A stretch of DNA of 64,000 nucleotides from Trichobilharzia szidati. Its lineage: Eukaryota; Platyhelminthes; Trematoda; Strigeidida; Schistosomatidae. The stretch's first letter is position 1. Every line of letters starts with the position of its first letter. A model generated the notes under the pieces. That model made no database searches and was not told where the DNA came from. It saw only the letters and a program-made list of their open reading frames with translations. Location: NCBI GenBank assembly GCA_944472155.2, contig OX235272.1, positions 79,862,020 through 79,926,019 on the forward strand, read 5' to 3'. Shown here one piece after another: positions 31,610 through 42,440 of the stretch. The position numbers and the translations under genes were made by a program.

Positions 31610-31998
31610 AATTGACATCAGTCAGAGAAACACTGAAGACCAGGAAGTACTAGAGGACTATTCTGTCCTTGTTTGAGACTCTTCATCAGTTGGAAGTCGT
31701 GACTAACGGGGCCCAGCAAGTTGAGTTTGAGGATAGGTATCCATCACTGACATTGCCTGCTACGCTATATATAGCGTATTGGTAGGAGTTAAAATTCATG
31801 GACCTATGGATTCCATCCCAGTGACTGAATGATATACAAGGCTGCCTCGTAACCTCAAGGTATGGGTTCTGATCCCTAGTAGGGTGACAGTTGCGTACTG
31901 ATGAAGAGTCTCAAACAAAGGTGAAACAACTATTCAGTACTCTCTGGTTTTCCATGGCTGTCTAACTACAGTTAATTCGTGAGTAAAATTGAAATCAG
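31610..31998. repeat. SINE family A inverted pair: short minus copy, then longer plus copy
   Basis: The minus copy (31610-31715) carries only the hammerhead half (module 31648-31705). The plus copy (31716-31998) has body, tRNA-like head (about 31810-31880) and module 31893-31945 (GTACTG, ATGAAGA, GTCT, GGT, GAAAC, CAGTAC). The tail TCCTTGCAAACC ends at about 32015, at the edge of the Ty3/Gypsy relic. The two modules can pair with each other. Confidence 0.65.
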
Positions 31999-32582
31999 TC
32001 GAATCCTTGCAAACCAAATGATGAAGATTGTGGATGTGTAAGTAGAACACGATGTTGTCGTGCAGGTAAATGAAGCATTGTTTGGGGACTAACCTTGCAA
32101 GCAATGTCTGCATGAAACGTAGCAGGGGCATTAGAAAGGCCAAATGACAAGGTTTCGAATTTATACAACCCTGTGTGCACGACAAAGGCAGGTTTAGGTC
32201 TATCTTCAGGACGAATTTCAACATGCCCATAGCCGGAAGCCAGGTCTAACCTGGAGAGCCACCAAGCCCCACCCAAAGCATCTAGTGTAGCGTCTGTGCG
32301 AGGTAAGTGAAAAGAATCTCGTTGTGTGATTGCATTTAGACGACGACGGTCTTCGCACAGACGGGGAGAGCTATCTCATTTCTTCATAAGTAGAATAGGT
32401 GATGCCCACAGTGAAGTAGATGGTTTATCCACTTTCTTTTGTAACATTTCTGCTATCATCGTGTCCAACTGTTGTTGATGATGAATGGGTGTCCGCCGAG
32501 GTGGAAAGTTATCCCCTATCTTGATCTCGTATTGTACAACATTATTTCCCCCCCTCCCAATAACGCGACCGTCATTAAGCAC
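31995..32582 (-). pseudogene. Ty3/Gypsy reverse transcriptase fragment
   Basis: Two frames: IGRGGNNVVQYEIKIGD to LWASPILLMKK (32582-32376), then after a stop CEDRRRLNAITQRDSFHLPR and GGAWWLSRLDLASGYGHVEI (32276 onward), FVVHTGLYKFETLSFGLSN and APATF. It ends before the catalytic YVDD motif. Confidence 0.8.
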
Positions 32583-32867
32583 GTCGCTTTACACTTGTAG
32601 CAAGGCCAGAGTGTCGTTACGGTCTTTTAAGTTGAAATAAGGGTAGGCATTGATGTCCACCGTAGTCACCTATGATGGGGTACAGGCATTAGCACACTGA
32701 TTGTGAATAACTGGTCGACTAAGTGCGAGGTTATGTGCTCTCAACCGAATTGGAAAACGACCTAGGTCAATCACAGCGTGTTGAGTGGTTAAGAAATCAA
32801 CACCTAATATGACGTCCTATCGTACCACGTCACATAAGATAAAAGAATGACTGCAGGTGAACCCTTT

Positions 32868-33077
32868 TCAGGTCACAGGAAGGGTAACGGAGTCAGTTAC
32901 CTTGATAGGAGGTCCGTTGGCGGTAATTAACTGCAGCTGACTGGTGAGAAGTTGGGGGCTAGCCCCCAATCTCTGAACAAACCCCGTGTGGACAACAGAG
33001 GAAGATGCCCCGGCGTCAACTAGAAATGCTACTTCTACACCATGAATTCTACCCTCAAGAATAAGTGGGGATTTCAT
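32868..33077 (-). pseudogene. Ty3/Gypsy aspartic protease fragment
   Basis: Reads GVEVAFLVDAGASSSVVHTG. The catalytic triad normally reads DTG(A/S) and is DAG here. The rest of the fold (QLQLITANGPPIKV) is recognisable. Confidence 0.75.
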
Positions 33078-33905
33078 ACACTGACTGGATAAGGGTACAT
33101 TAAGAAGTGGCTCACCTGAAGGTTATTTACTGTGTCCACATCTCCATGCCTTGCGACCAAATCGACGACAATAATAATATCTTCTAGGGTCATCGTTTAG
33201 TTTGGAGTGGGTTGCGGGCTGGGCTGGTAGGAGGGCGTTAAGGCGGCTTTGTGACGGGTATTCTGTGGCCAGTGGTCCCCAAGGTGTGACAGAAAGTACT
33301 GGCATTTGGTAGAAGAATATGTTCAATACTCTCGAGGCGTTTGATTATCTTGAGAGCCTCTTAGATGGGTTGCGTAGTTGTTGCCACTTAAGTTCGTAAG
33401 ATAGGAGGCCTTGTGAGAAGCGAGTACAAATGGCCTCATCGCTATTCGCATTAGAGAGTGTTAGAAAGGTATAACACGCAATCTCACGGAGTTGGTAGAG
33501 GTAGTCGACAGTCGTCTCTCACGGTTCTTGATGACGACTTAGGAAGGAGTGCAAGTACGTGAAGGCACTAGATGATTGTGCAAAGCATTCATTTAGGATG
33601 CGCTGGTTATCGTTGAGCGTCTGGGATTGGGACTGCGATTGCACGGCGTAAGGCAGCATCACTCAGAGCATACATGATCTGGGTGTACTGAGCTTGTAGG
33701 GATAGACCTGTGAGGAGAGATTCCATACGGAAAATTTCACAACTCGTAGTCACTGTTGATGTCCATGGGCTGCAGCACTAGCACAGGGAGTGTGTTCTGT
33801 GGATGAGGAATATGTGTTCGCTTTCTGGGTGCAGCATATTGCAGGAGGTTCATTTGAGTCTGATTTCATGTTTACACTGAGTATAGAACACCTCCGACGC
33901 CAATT

Positions 33906-34085
33906 TGTAACAAGCAAAGCAGCAGACACACAAGTAGTGAAAAGAGAACACGAGCTGTGCAGGGAACGTTTATTGTACGAGAGTCAACTTTTAAAACGTG
34001 CGGGAGTCCAGTCTTAGAGTCTAACAGTCTTACTGGTCTTCGTTAAGGTCTAGGTCCTGCAACTATTGTATCTCCTGATCCAAAA
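33906..34085 (-). repeat. Probable LTR (part) of the lineage 2 Ty3/Gypsy relic
   Basis: The + strand begins TGTAACAAGC, and the minus strand ends TTACA, three bases before a primer-binding-like TGG. The far end was not located and no second LTR is in the window. Confidence 0.45.
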
Positions 34086-34499
34086 AATTGACTCCTGAGT
34101 ATCTTACCGCAAGTAAAGAAAATAAAACACTGATTAGTGTTTATAATATTGGTTTTGTTTTCATTACAATAGTATAAGTACCGTAAAATTCAGAAAAAAT
34201 TACGTCCTGTATTCAATAAAGGGGATAAACAAGGGGAGGATGGTGAATTGGTAAAGCTAATATTGGATGAAAGGCATATAAAAAGCATCAGTCAGTAAAC
34301 AATGATTACTAAAAGTGGTTTAAGTGAATTGTAAGTATTCGTGTACTTAAAATTACCTAATCAGAACCCACTCATACTCTGAATTCCTACTTGTATTGTC
34401 TCCTCAAACAAAAATTTCATTGTCATTTCGTAAGTATCCTCCTGTGTCTGTTGCTTTTCCTAGATAATGAACTTCTTCTAACCATTTTCTGTACACTGA
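34086..34499. other. Nothing recognised
   Basis: No gene or assignable repeat. Confidence 0.4.
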
Positions 34500-34830
34500 A
34501 TCCCGTATTGCCGTGGTAGGTATGATTTTTCTCTGTAGCAGTGCAGGGTGAGGATGAAATCTATTGCGAGGTCTTTTCGAGCAAAGTACGGCTTTCTCCG
34601 CAATAGATATTTCAGTTGTTTAAAAAGGTTGTTGAAACATCGTAGAACAGCGAAACGTAACATCTGATATGACTGTCGCATTCCTCTAGGCACATAATAC
34701 GAGACTAACCTCCTGAGGAAATTCAAATCGGAATCGACTACCTCTGTCCTACATGTTCAACCATGTCAAAGCGAAAGTGCGACAAGTTTGTTTTAACCAT
34801 ATCTTAGATCCTTACTTAGCTACCCAGCTC
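34500..34830 (+). repeat. Dispersed repeat, family D, copy 2
   Basis: Shares AACGTAACATCTGATATGA (34652-34670), GGAAATTCAAATCG and following bases with 11700-11800. Confidence 0.5.
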
Positions 34831-35129
34831 ATTGCTGCGTGGTGACGGATATTCCTTTGAAATTTCGCTTGTATCGTGTTTGAATAGGAGTCATGTTTAT
34901 AACACTTTTAATTAAGTATCCTGGAATGTGTTGAAAACTGAGAACTACTTGGATGGCATGTTAGTCGTTTGTGACCTTGTGCAAGTACTTATCTTTCAAC
35001 CGAATTACGTTGAGATATTGCCGTTGTAAGGAGAAATAAATAATAGAATGGCAATAATTTTCAAAGAAATAATAATTTATTCTCATTTTTTGTACATGAC
35101 GGATGCCAGTTAACAGGCAACATCAATAC

Positions 35130-35470
35130 GATAAACAAAATATACGATTATTAGGCATATTTAATAATAATATAATATATATTTATTCCTACCTGTGTAG
35201 GACACACCGATTGTACAGTCATGGATTAGTATCGTTCAAATTACATAAATTTGGTTTATGGTGAAATTACATGGCTGCTGTCCATTTTGTCTTCAGTTTG
35301 TGGGAACAATCTGCTAACTAGTCATTCCATGGAGCACATCAAGAAACAGGAATATTGTCGTCGCATTAAAAAAAACCAAGCATGTTTTGCATGGATTACA
35401 CATACTTGGGAAGAAATATAGCTTGAAGTCATTTCCCTCATATAACTTTGGTGTGTACGGCATTGAATCT
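35130..35470 (+). repeat. Dispersed repeat also found inside the decayed Ty3/Gypsy copy
   Basis: Shares CCGATTGTACAGTCATGGAT, AATATTGTCGTCGCATTAA and AGCTTGAAGTCATTTCC with 39725-39990, where the same segments appear in the same order with about 20 percent difference by eye. Confidence 0.55.
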
Positions 35471-36109
35471 TATTCTTAATTTATATCCAAACTGAATATT
35501 AATTTGAAACAAGTGACGTATTTGTACAAATTTGTCTGCATTTTCATTGTAAGTAACACCAGAAGTGAGTTGTACTCAATGCAGACTAATAATAAGTAAT
35601 ATATTCTTATGAACGGGAGTATACAAGAAACGCATACCATTGTAGCGGTAGGTAATTCCCCTGAATTATTGGCCACAGCATTCACCACTGAACATTGGAT
35701 ACTGACCCTCACTGTTTAAGTCAACTTGTTTAGCTGAAGGCTTCCGGTCAAGCATCCACGCCATTTGGTACGCCGTCGTGCCACGTTCGTTCGTTCATGC
35801 GCCATCCCTAGTCAGCTAAGCAATCATCTCGCACTCCAATTTGGTCCCGAAATATAACTCGCAATTTGGACGGTCACTTCTGGTCTTTTGCTTTGCCTTT
35901 GGTCTACGCGGTACGAATACTAAAGAAGTTGTGGGTATTAGATCTTGGGTTAGTATACTTCGTACTATCAGTGAACGTCAATGCCGTCAGCCTGTAAACT
36001 GGTGAGCCCAACCGCGAACTTCATCTTTGGTAAATACACAGACAAATCTGGTGAGCTCGTTCCATTTTGTATTTGTTCCTGTACTATTTTCAAACTATAC
36101 AGTTTCGTG

Positions 36110-36979
36110 ATGAGTGATAATACTCCTAAGGACATCCGTATTCACTCAACTGCCAAAACTATTCAACTCATACAATTTTGGCCAGTTAATGCTGAATCAT
36201 GGTTTCAGATAGCTGAATCTGATTTTAGTAAACATGGGTTAACTGGTCAACGTTCACAGTTCCTTGTAGTTTTTCACGCCCTACCGCGGGAATTCAGCAA
36301 ATGCGTAACTGTGCAGATGTCGAGTGCAGAGTTAAGTAACTCATATGAGTTGCTTAAAGCAACCCTCCTAAGGAGAAACGTTCTCGCGGATCGACAACAT
36401 ATTGATGAACTATTTCGCAACGTCGAGTTAGGTGATCAGTCAGCTGTGAGCATGCTAACAAGAATGAGGGAAGTTATTGGCCAACGTCAGTTTGATGAAG
36501 GACTTTTCAGAGAACTTTTCTTATTCAAACTGCCACAGGCAGTGCTGGTGACACTTCAGGGTATTATTGTAGACCACTTAGTTGTTTCTGCAGATAAAAC
36601 TCTAGATATAACAAAACGGCCAGTTACTGAAATATGTTCAGTTGCCAAACAGGCTTTGAGTAGTAACACTGCAGTGATAGAATCATGCAACTCTATCCAG
36701 CAGCTGCTTAGGTCAAACATACCTTGTAATTCTTCCTATCGCCGTCCAACCTACTCCCAACGGCGAACGTCACGTGGTCGGTCTAAATCCAAGCCACGTC
36801 CACTAAAAACCCTGACTGGTGTTGGTATCATAATATTTACGGCCAGGGAGGGAAATGTTGCCAAAAACCTTGTATTTTCTGAAATTTCTCGAAGACCTTG
36901 GGAAAGCTATTCCGTCGGCACGCGTTACCGGCAACCATCGCCAGTGGCACTAGCCGCCTACCTTATATTCGTGATGTAG
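36110..36979 (+). pseudogene. Gag of decayed CsRn1-like element
   Basis: The first in-frame ATG at 36110 starts MSDNTPKDIRIHSTAKTIQ. The capsid-like part has FWPVNAESWFQIAESDF, YELLKATLLRR and MLTRMREVIGQRQFDEGLFR, aligning with the intact Gag at 48253-49143. The zinc-finger motif C-x2-H ... C-x3-C lies in the neighbouring frame (CWYHNIYGQGGKCCQKPC, 36820-36873), so the open frame skips it; two compensating indels are implied. GGGAAAG at 36900-36906 sits where the intact element has GGGAAAC. Confidence 0.8.
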
Positions 36980-36984
36980 TTAGC

Positions 36985-39900
36985 CAGACCCGAAACTTAG
37001 TCGACACAGGAGCCGAAGTCAGCGTCCTTCCTGCAACAACAGCAGATCGACAGAAGGAACCTACCTTCAACTTACAGGCTGCAAATGGAAAACCAGTTGC
37101 AACCTTTGGTAGGAAATACGTCTATCTGAACGTTGATTTACGCAAACCTATTCAGTGGATTTCCTTCTCGCTGACGTCACAATGCCCATCATTGGCATGG
37201 ACCTACTTAATCATCATGATTTACTCGTAGACGTTCACCGAAAACGATTGATAGACGGTACTACTAGACTATCTATCAAAGGCATCACCTACGTAGGCCC
37301 CAGCTTGTCACTGGTTAAGAAGAAGGCAATCCTTGATCCAAAATTTCAACCGATTGTTGATAAGTACCCAGAACTTAATTGCCCGTCTAACGATCTACCG
37401 TACATAACCGGCGATGTTATGCATCACATCGTAACCTCAGGACAGCCCGTGACATCTAAAGCACGGCGACTTGCTCCTGACAAACTACGACTCGCTAGAA
37501 GTGACTTCGACCATATGCTCACCCTTGGAATCATTCGGCCATCAGGTGGCGCATGGGCATCCCCACTGCATATGGTACCGAAAAAGGATAGCAACGATTG
37601 GTGACCCACTGGTGATTACCGGCGAGTGAACGCCAAAACAACCCCTGATTGCTGTCCATTTCCTCAAATACATGACTTGACGGCAACATTAGCTGGTGCA
37701 ACCATATTCTTTAAAATAGACTTGGTTAAGGCGTATAACCAAATCCCGATGGCACCAGATATATTCTGAAAACGGTTGTCTTACGCCTTTCGGACTTTTT
37801 GAATTTCTACGTATGCCATTCGGTCTCCGGAATGCAGCACAAACATTCCAACGCTTAATCTACGAAGTATTTCACGGTCTCGACTTTGTATGCGCATACT
37901 TAGACGACTGCCTCGTTGTGAGTCCAGAAAAGGAAACTCACCTTAGACACTTGGACTTGGCATTCGAAAGGTTACGCCAACATGGTGTAACCATCAATAT
38001 TCAAAAGTGTCAGATAGGAGTTGACTCACTCGACTTTCTGGGCCACACCATTGACTGCAGGGGTATTCGCCCACTGGCTAGTAAAGTCGAGGCGATACTG
38101 AACTTTCCGGAGCCACAGACAGTGAAAAGTCTGCGCACTTTTAACGGCTTGGTAAGTTATTACCGACGGTTTATTCCCAACTGTGCTTCTCTGATTCAAC
38201 CATTAACAGACCTTCTTCGAGGGAATAACAAGTCCATCGAACTCGACGCGTCTGCTCAAAATGCTTTTACTCAGGTTAAAAAGCTAATACGGATTCCACA
38301 CTTCTAACGTATCAGGATCCAACGGCACCATTAAGTATCTCGGTTGATGCATCAGACACTGCAATCGGCGCAGTTCTGCAACAACTAGTCAGCAGAGGAT
38401 GGCAACCACTCGCCTTTTTATCGCGGCGCCTACAATTAGGAGAAACGAAATACAGCATATTCGGTAGAGAAATTCTGTCTTTTTACTGTGCTATACGCCA
38501 TTTTGACATTCAGTGGAGGGTCGTGAATTTATAATTTTCACTGACTATAAACCTCTGACGTACTCTCTGGACTCAATTTCAGATAAGTATTCACCTAGAG
38601 AATCACGCCAACTGGACTACGCTTCCCAATTTACATCAGATATTCACCATGTATCCGGAGTGACCAACACTATGGTAGATGTCTTGTCGCACATTTGTTC
38701 CCTCACCCAAATAGACGGCACAGACCTTGTGAAACTGGCTCGTCCTCAAAAAGAAGATAGTGAGCTTCATATGAGTTGTCAGAAACAACTCTGCAATTAG
38801 TTGGGAAACCCTTAGTTGTGGGAAGAGACACTATTCTATTTGACATTTTCACAAGTAGCCCTCGCTCTTTCGTGCCTAAAAGTCATCGCCGTAACGACTC
38901 CAATACGTTGCATGACTTATCCCACCCGGGTATTCGAACTATCGTCAAGCTCGTAACTAGTCGGTTTTGTTGGCCTGGTATTAATAAAGAAGTAAGGGAA
39001 TGGGCACACACCTGCTTAGCTTGTCAAAAGTGCAAGGTAGTAAGACACATCAAAATCCCTCTTGACACTTTTCTTATCTCTGATGCTCGTTTCGAACACG
39101 TTCAGGTATATTTGGTTGGACCCTTGCCAAAATTTCATGGATATACCTATATCATAACCTGCACCGACCGTTTCACCCGATTGCCTGAAGCAGTACCCCT
39201 CAAGGATGTATCTGCTGAAACAGTCGCACGTGTCTTTGAAGAAAGATGGATCGCAAACTTTGGATGCCCATCCTCCATAACAACTGATCGTGGGGGCAAT
39301 TCGAAAGCGGCTTATTCTTGGCCTTGACTAAGATCACAGGTTGTATGTGTTTTATAACAACAGCCTACCATCCTCAAGCTAATGGTATGGTTGAACGTCT
39401 GCACCGACAGTTGAAGGCTGGGTTGTCAGCTGCAAACAATGCACATTGAGCTGAATCACTACCGTTAGTTCTCCTATGGATACGAAACGCTTTGAAAACT
39501 GATGGTGGTTGTACTGTAGCCAAGTTAGTATATGGCACAACACTTCGACTGACAGATGAGTTTGTTTCTCCCCCTAGCCTTCCACCAGCGGTAGATCACG
39601 TCTTATACGTCAGCAGGCTTACAAACGCAATGCGTTCAGTTAAACCTGCTCCCCTTCGACCACATTCCATAGACGTCTTTGCTCACCGATGTTTGAAAAC
39701 TTCTTTTTTTACAGTATATATATATTTCTTCCTGTTTATGCAGGAACCTACCAATTGTACAGGCATGGATAAGTTATTACATAAATTACAGTTTGTTTGT
39801 TCAATCTAACATTAGTGTCAGTCAGAACAGTCTGCAAAATATTCTATCTGTGTAACACATAAACAGATATAGAAATATTGTCTTCGCATTAACAAAAAAC

Positions 39901-40600
39901 CCAGACTTTAGATGAATGTGATACAATTATCTGGGAAAAATAAAGCTTGAAGTCAATTCTCCAATAAAACTTTGTTGTGAACAGCATCTGTGAGATAAAG
40001 TTTATTGATGTATTATTTTGATTCAATAATGTATTTATTCCATTTTTGTCAGCAGTCTTATCGTAGTTTTATAATAGGAAAGAAATTTGATCTTTGATAC
40101 GAAAATTAGATAAGGTAATGTTAGATTGTTTTACTGCATCAAATGGGGTCAATTCTAGAACTATCCATTTGCGCCATTTGCGTCAGCATGGCAGACTGTA
40201 CATGTAAGTTGAGTAATACATTGAAAACTGTTTGAAAACCAGTTGCTTCTTTATTTCAGATCAAGAATACTCCTTGTACAGAATGTTAGCCAGCGTTTTC
40301 AAGTGGTTGCATCGGATCGTTCATGGAATTTGAGTTTGAATTTACATAAATGGTCATTTCAGTTTAGATGTTGGGTTGTTCTTCACATGCATCTGTTCAT
40401 CGTGACTCTGTGCGTCACCCTCTGGGACCCCCATACTACGGACCATATAAATTCATTAAACATATGGATAAACTCTTTGTCTTAGACAAAAAACGCCGCG
40501 AAGACACCGTTAGCATCGACCGTCTGAAACCGGCCTACTTAGAAGGCGATCCCATGAGCCTAGAACTGAGTATTTCCAATAATACACAAGCAACCTAATG
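36985..40600 (+). pseudogene. Pol of decayed CsRn1-like element (PR-RT-RNaseH-IN)
   Basis: Protease [12 protein letters not shown] (37000-37035). RT in pieces: [20 protein letters not shown] (37528-37587), a stop where the intact copy has WRP (TGG TGA CCC), GDYRRVNAKTTPDCCP, then [20 protein letters not shown] with the catalytic YLDD at about 37899. RNase H TDYKPLTYSLDSISDKYSPR (38532-38591). Integrase zinc site H-x3-H ... CLACQKCK and core with HVQVYLVGPLP, in which the first catalytic Asp (HIDIVGPLP in the intact copy) is replaced. The C-terminal GPPYYGPYKFIKH and VSIDRLKPAYLEGDP follow the insertion. Confidence 0.85.
39701..40372 (+). other. Foreign insertion in the decayed pol, with exon-like segments
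   Basis: Integrase coding stops after AHRCLKT and resumes at SHASVHRDSVRHPLGPPYYG. The inserted ~670 bp begins with the repeat shared with 35130-35470. Its second half has two segments that look like exons: about 40132-40204 (ending TACAT|GTAAGT) and 40260-40367 (after TTTATTTCAG), which join in frame as RTIHLRHLRQHGRLYISRIL then LVQNVSQRFQVVASDRSWNL. I do not recognise the protein. Chance is possible. Confidence 0.45.
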
Positions 40601-41189
40601 TCCGTTAGTCATCGAAGAAATCACTAGCATGGTGAAAGCCACCGAACCTTCTATCGAGCCATCAAAGGAAAAACGCGTTCTGGACGAAACATGAGATTCC
40701 CAGAACATCGTCGCACTTATATCACATAACCAAGTGATGCGATTCACCCAACTCTTATTTATTTGCGCTGTTCATTTGTTTAGTTTTTCTTTCAGAGATA
40801 AAAACAAACTTCTCATAGGTTGTGTTTTTCGAGCAAAATGCTCAAACTCCCTGGAGCCTGTAGTTACCCCTTTTTGATAGCAATGTCACCCTTTGTCTAG
40901 ACACCGTTGCTCCTAAGAAGATAGTAGAATTAAATTAACACCAAGCTGAATACATTCCAGGAGCATATCGCAGTAAGTTAAGCAAGTCGTCGAAACAGTG
41001 CTATTCCACTGAGGATATGTCACCACTTCACTCAGTCTACGAGTCACCTGAACCTAGCGAGCGCTTATGCTCTCAAAATGGCCTCAACAAAGAGTTAAGT
41101 GCACCTAGAAGTGACTCCAAAGTTTATATTCTCGCGACACTTCCTAAGAAACGAATGCGATCGACAGGGACATCCCCACCTTGCTTCAC

Positions 41190-42440
41190 AACAAAGTAAT
41201 CTACAATAAGCCTGTCACAATCTGTAAGCCTTTGAGCGAGTGGTTTCCAGATCCATTTAGGGAACATATTGTAACAAAGTCTCAACACGGATTTATTGAA
41301 AATAGGTCCCGCGTTACTTGTCACTCCGGCTTTTTCAACTGCATTACTAGTAGTCGCGACGCGCATAAACTAGTCATTGTTCTCTACTTCAATATATCTA
41401 GGGCCTTTGACACGGTATCTCACAGTATTATCTTTGAGAAGCTGTACTCATGTGTAATTCGCAACCCATTACTCAACTGGCTAAAGTCATTTCTAAGCGA
41501 CAGGGTACAAATAACCGAATTCGGATCTGTATTGTCTCATCCTAGGCAGATCTCAAGTGGGGTTGTGCAAGATAGTGTCCTAGGGCCACTTTTATTTACA
41601 GTATACATTAACAGGATTTGTAGCTGCTTCACCTCAGGTGAACCACTCCTATATGCTGATGACCTCAAAGTCGTTTACTCCTGCTACAGTCGTGAATTAA
41701 GCGATATCATGAGTAAAATACGTCTTGAACTAAATAGTCTCGCATCATGGTGTGCTGAATCCTGCCTGAGTTTTAACATCGACAAATGAGGCTGAATTTG
41801 CATCGGTGACAGTAATATAAACCTACCACTTGAAATAGATGGGCATAATCTTAGATCTCGGTATCAGATACCCCAGTAATTAGCGTTCTCTGAATATGCT
41901 GACTATAATGGACGAAAAATACACGAAGGCTCCTAGGATGCATCACTCGCAATTTCTTCTTTCGTGAAACTGGGTTTTATTTTACAAAGCATGCGTTCGA
42001 CCAACTTTCGAATACTGCCCATTTATTCTTAGCGGACTGCGACAGAATGACAAGCTTATATTTAAGGGAGTGCAACGGCAATTTTCCTCTAGTACTTTTG
42101 GTTTAAAATGTAGTCTCTAATACTCTGAGCGTTGCGATAGACAGAAAATTGAGCCACTCTGGAAAAGATGTCGTGAGCTGAACCTTGTTTTTTGATACAA
42201 GTTTACTAATCTGCTCTTGCACTACTCCAAGTCAATAACTAAGTCTACCGATGTCATCTGTTACAGTCTTAGAAATCGTGATGACCTAGTCGCTATAGAG
42301 CATTGTCAGACTTACATGCGGTATAATTTCTTCTTAAATAAGTTTTCAGTCATTTGGAATAGACTAACAGCTAATGTGCGTGATGCGACTCCGCAGTCAC
42401 CAGACTACTCAAAGATGACAATCCAATCCCTCACCTGACT
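41190..42440 (+). pseudogene. CR1-like non-LTR reverse transcriptase, broken
   Basis: Open from 41181 to 41789, then multiple stops. Motifs: VTKSQHGFIENRSRVTCHSG, YFNISRAFDTVSHSIIFEKL, a SSGVVQDSVLGPLLFTVYIN variant of the GVPQGSVLGP motif, and the catalytic YADD (PLLYADDLKVVYSC, about 41641-41682). LNSLASWCAESCLSFNIDK follows. The decayed tail includes a WNRLTANVRD-like segment at 42355. It resembles the ORF2 at 44789-53566 in layout (ADDLKVVY in both) but is a distinct family. 5'-truncated: no endonuclease. Confidence 0.85.

Larger units (their letters stand above)
31995..34085 (-). mobile_element. Ty3/Gypsy retrotransposon relic, lineage 2 (LTR, gag, protease, RT)
   Basis: In minus order: a terminal repeat end at 33906 (TGTAACAAGC on +), a spacer and primer-binding-like TGGCGTCGGAGG, a Gag piece (about 33790-33330, VDYLYQLREIACYTF), a Gag-end zinc-knuckle-like CRRFGRKAWRCGH (about 33170-33130), a protease (33077-32868) and a reverse transcriptase (32582-31995). 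Everything after RT motif 4 is missing. Frames are broken repeatedly. The RT sequence is clearly different from the two CsRn1-like elements further right. Confidence 0.8.
35641..40870 (+). mobile_element. CsRn1/Boudicca-like Ty3/Gypsy element, decayed copy
   Basis: Order: probable 5' LTR (TGTAGCGGTAGG at 35641), TGGTGAGCCC primer-binding site (36000-36009), gag, protease, RT, RNase H, integrase, a foreign insertion at about 39701-40372, then the integrase C-terminus to about 40600. A possible 3' LTR start is TGTAGTTACCCC at 40859. Same gene order and lineage as the intact element at 47646-53329 but clearly diverged, so a separate family. Numerous stops and frameshifts. Confidence 0.8.

Noticed and set aside
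36900..36906. GGGAAAG in the decayed gag as a working frameshift site
   Set aside because: The last base differs from the heptamer and the phase is wrong in this copy, which has nearby indels. Only its position supports homology with the intact site.
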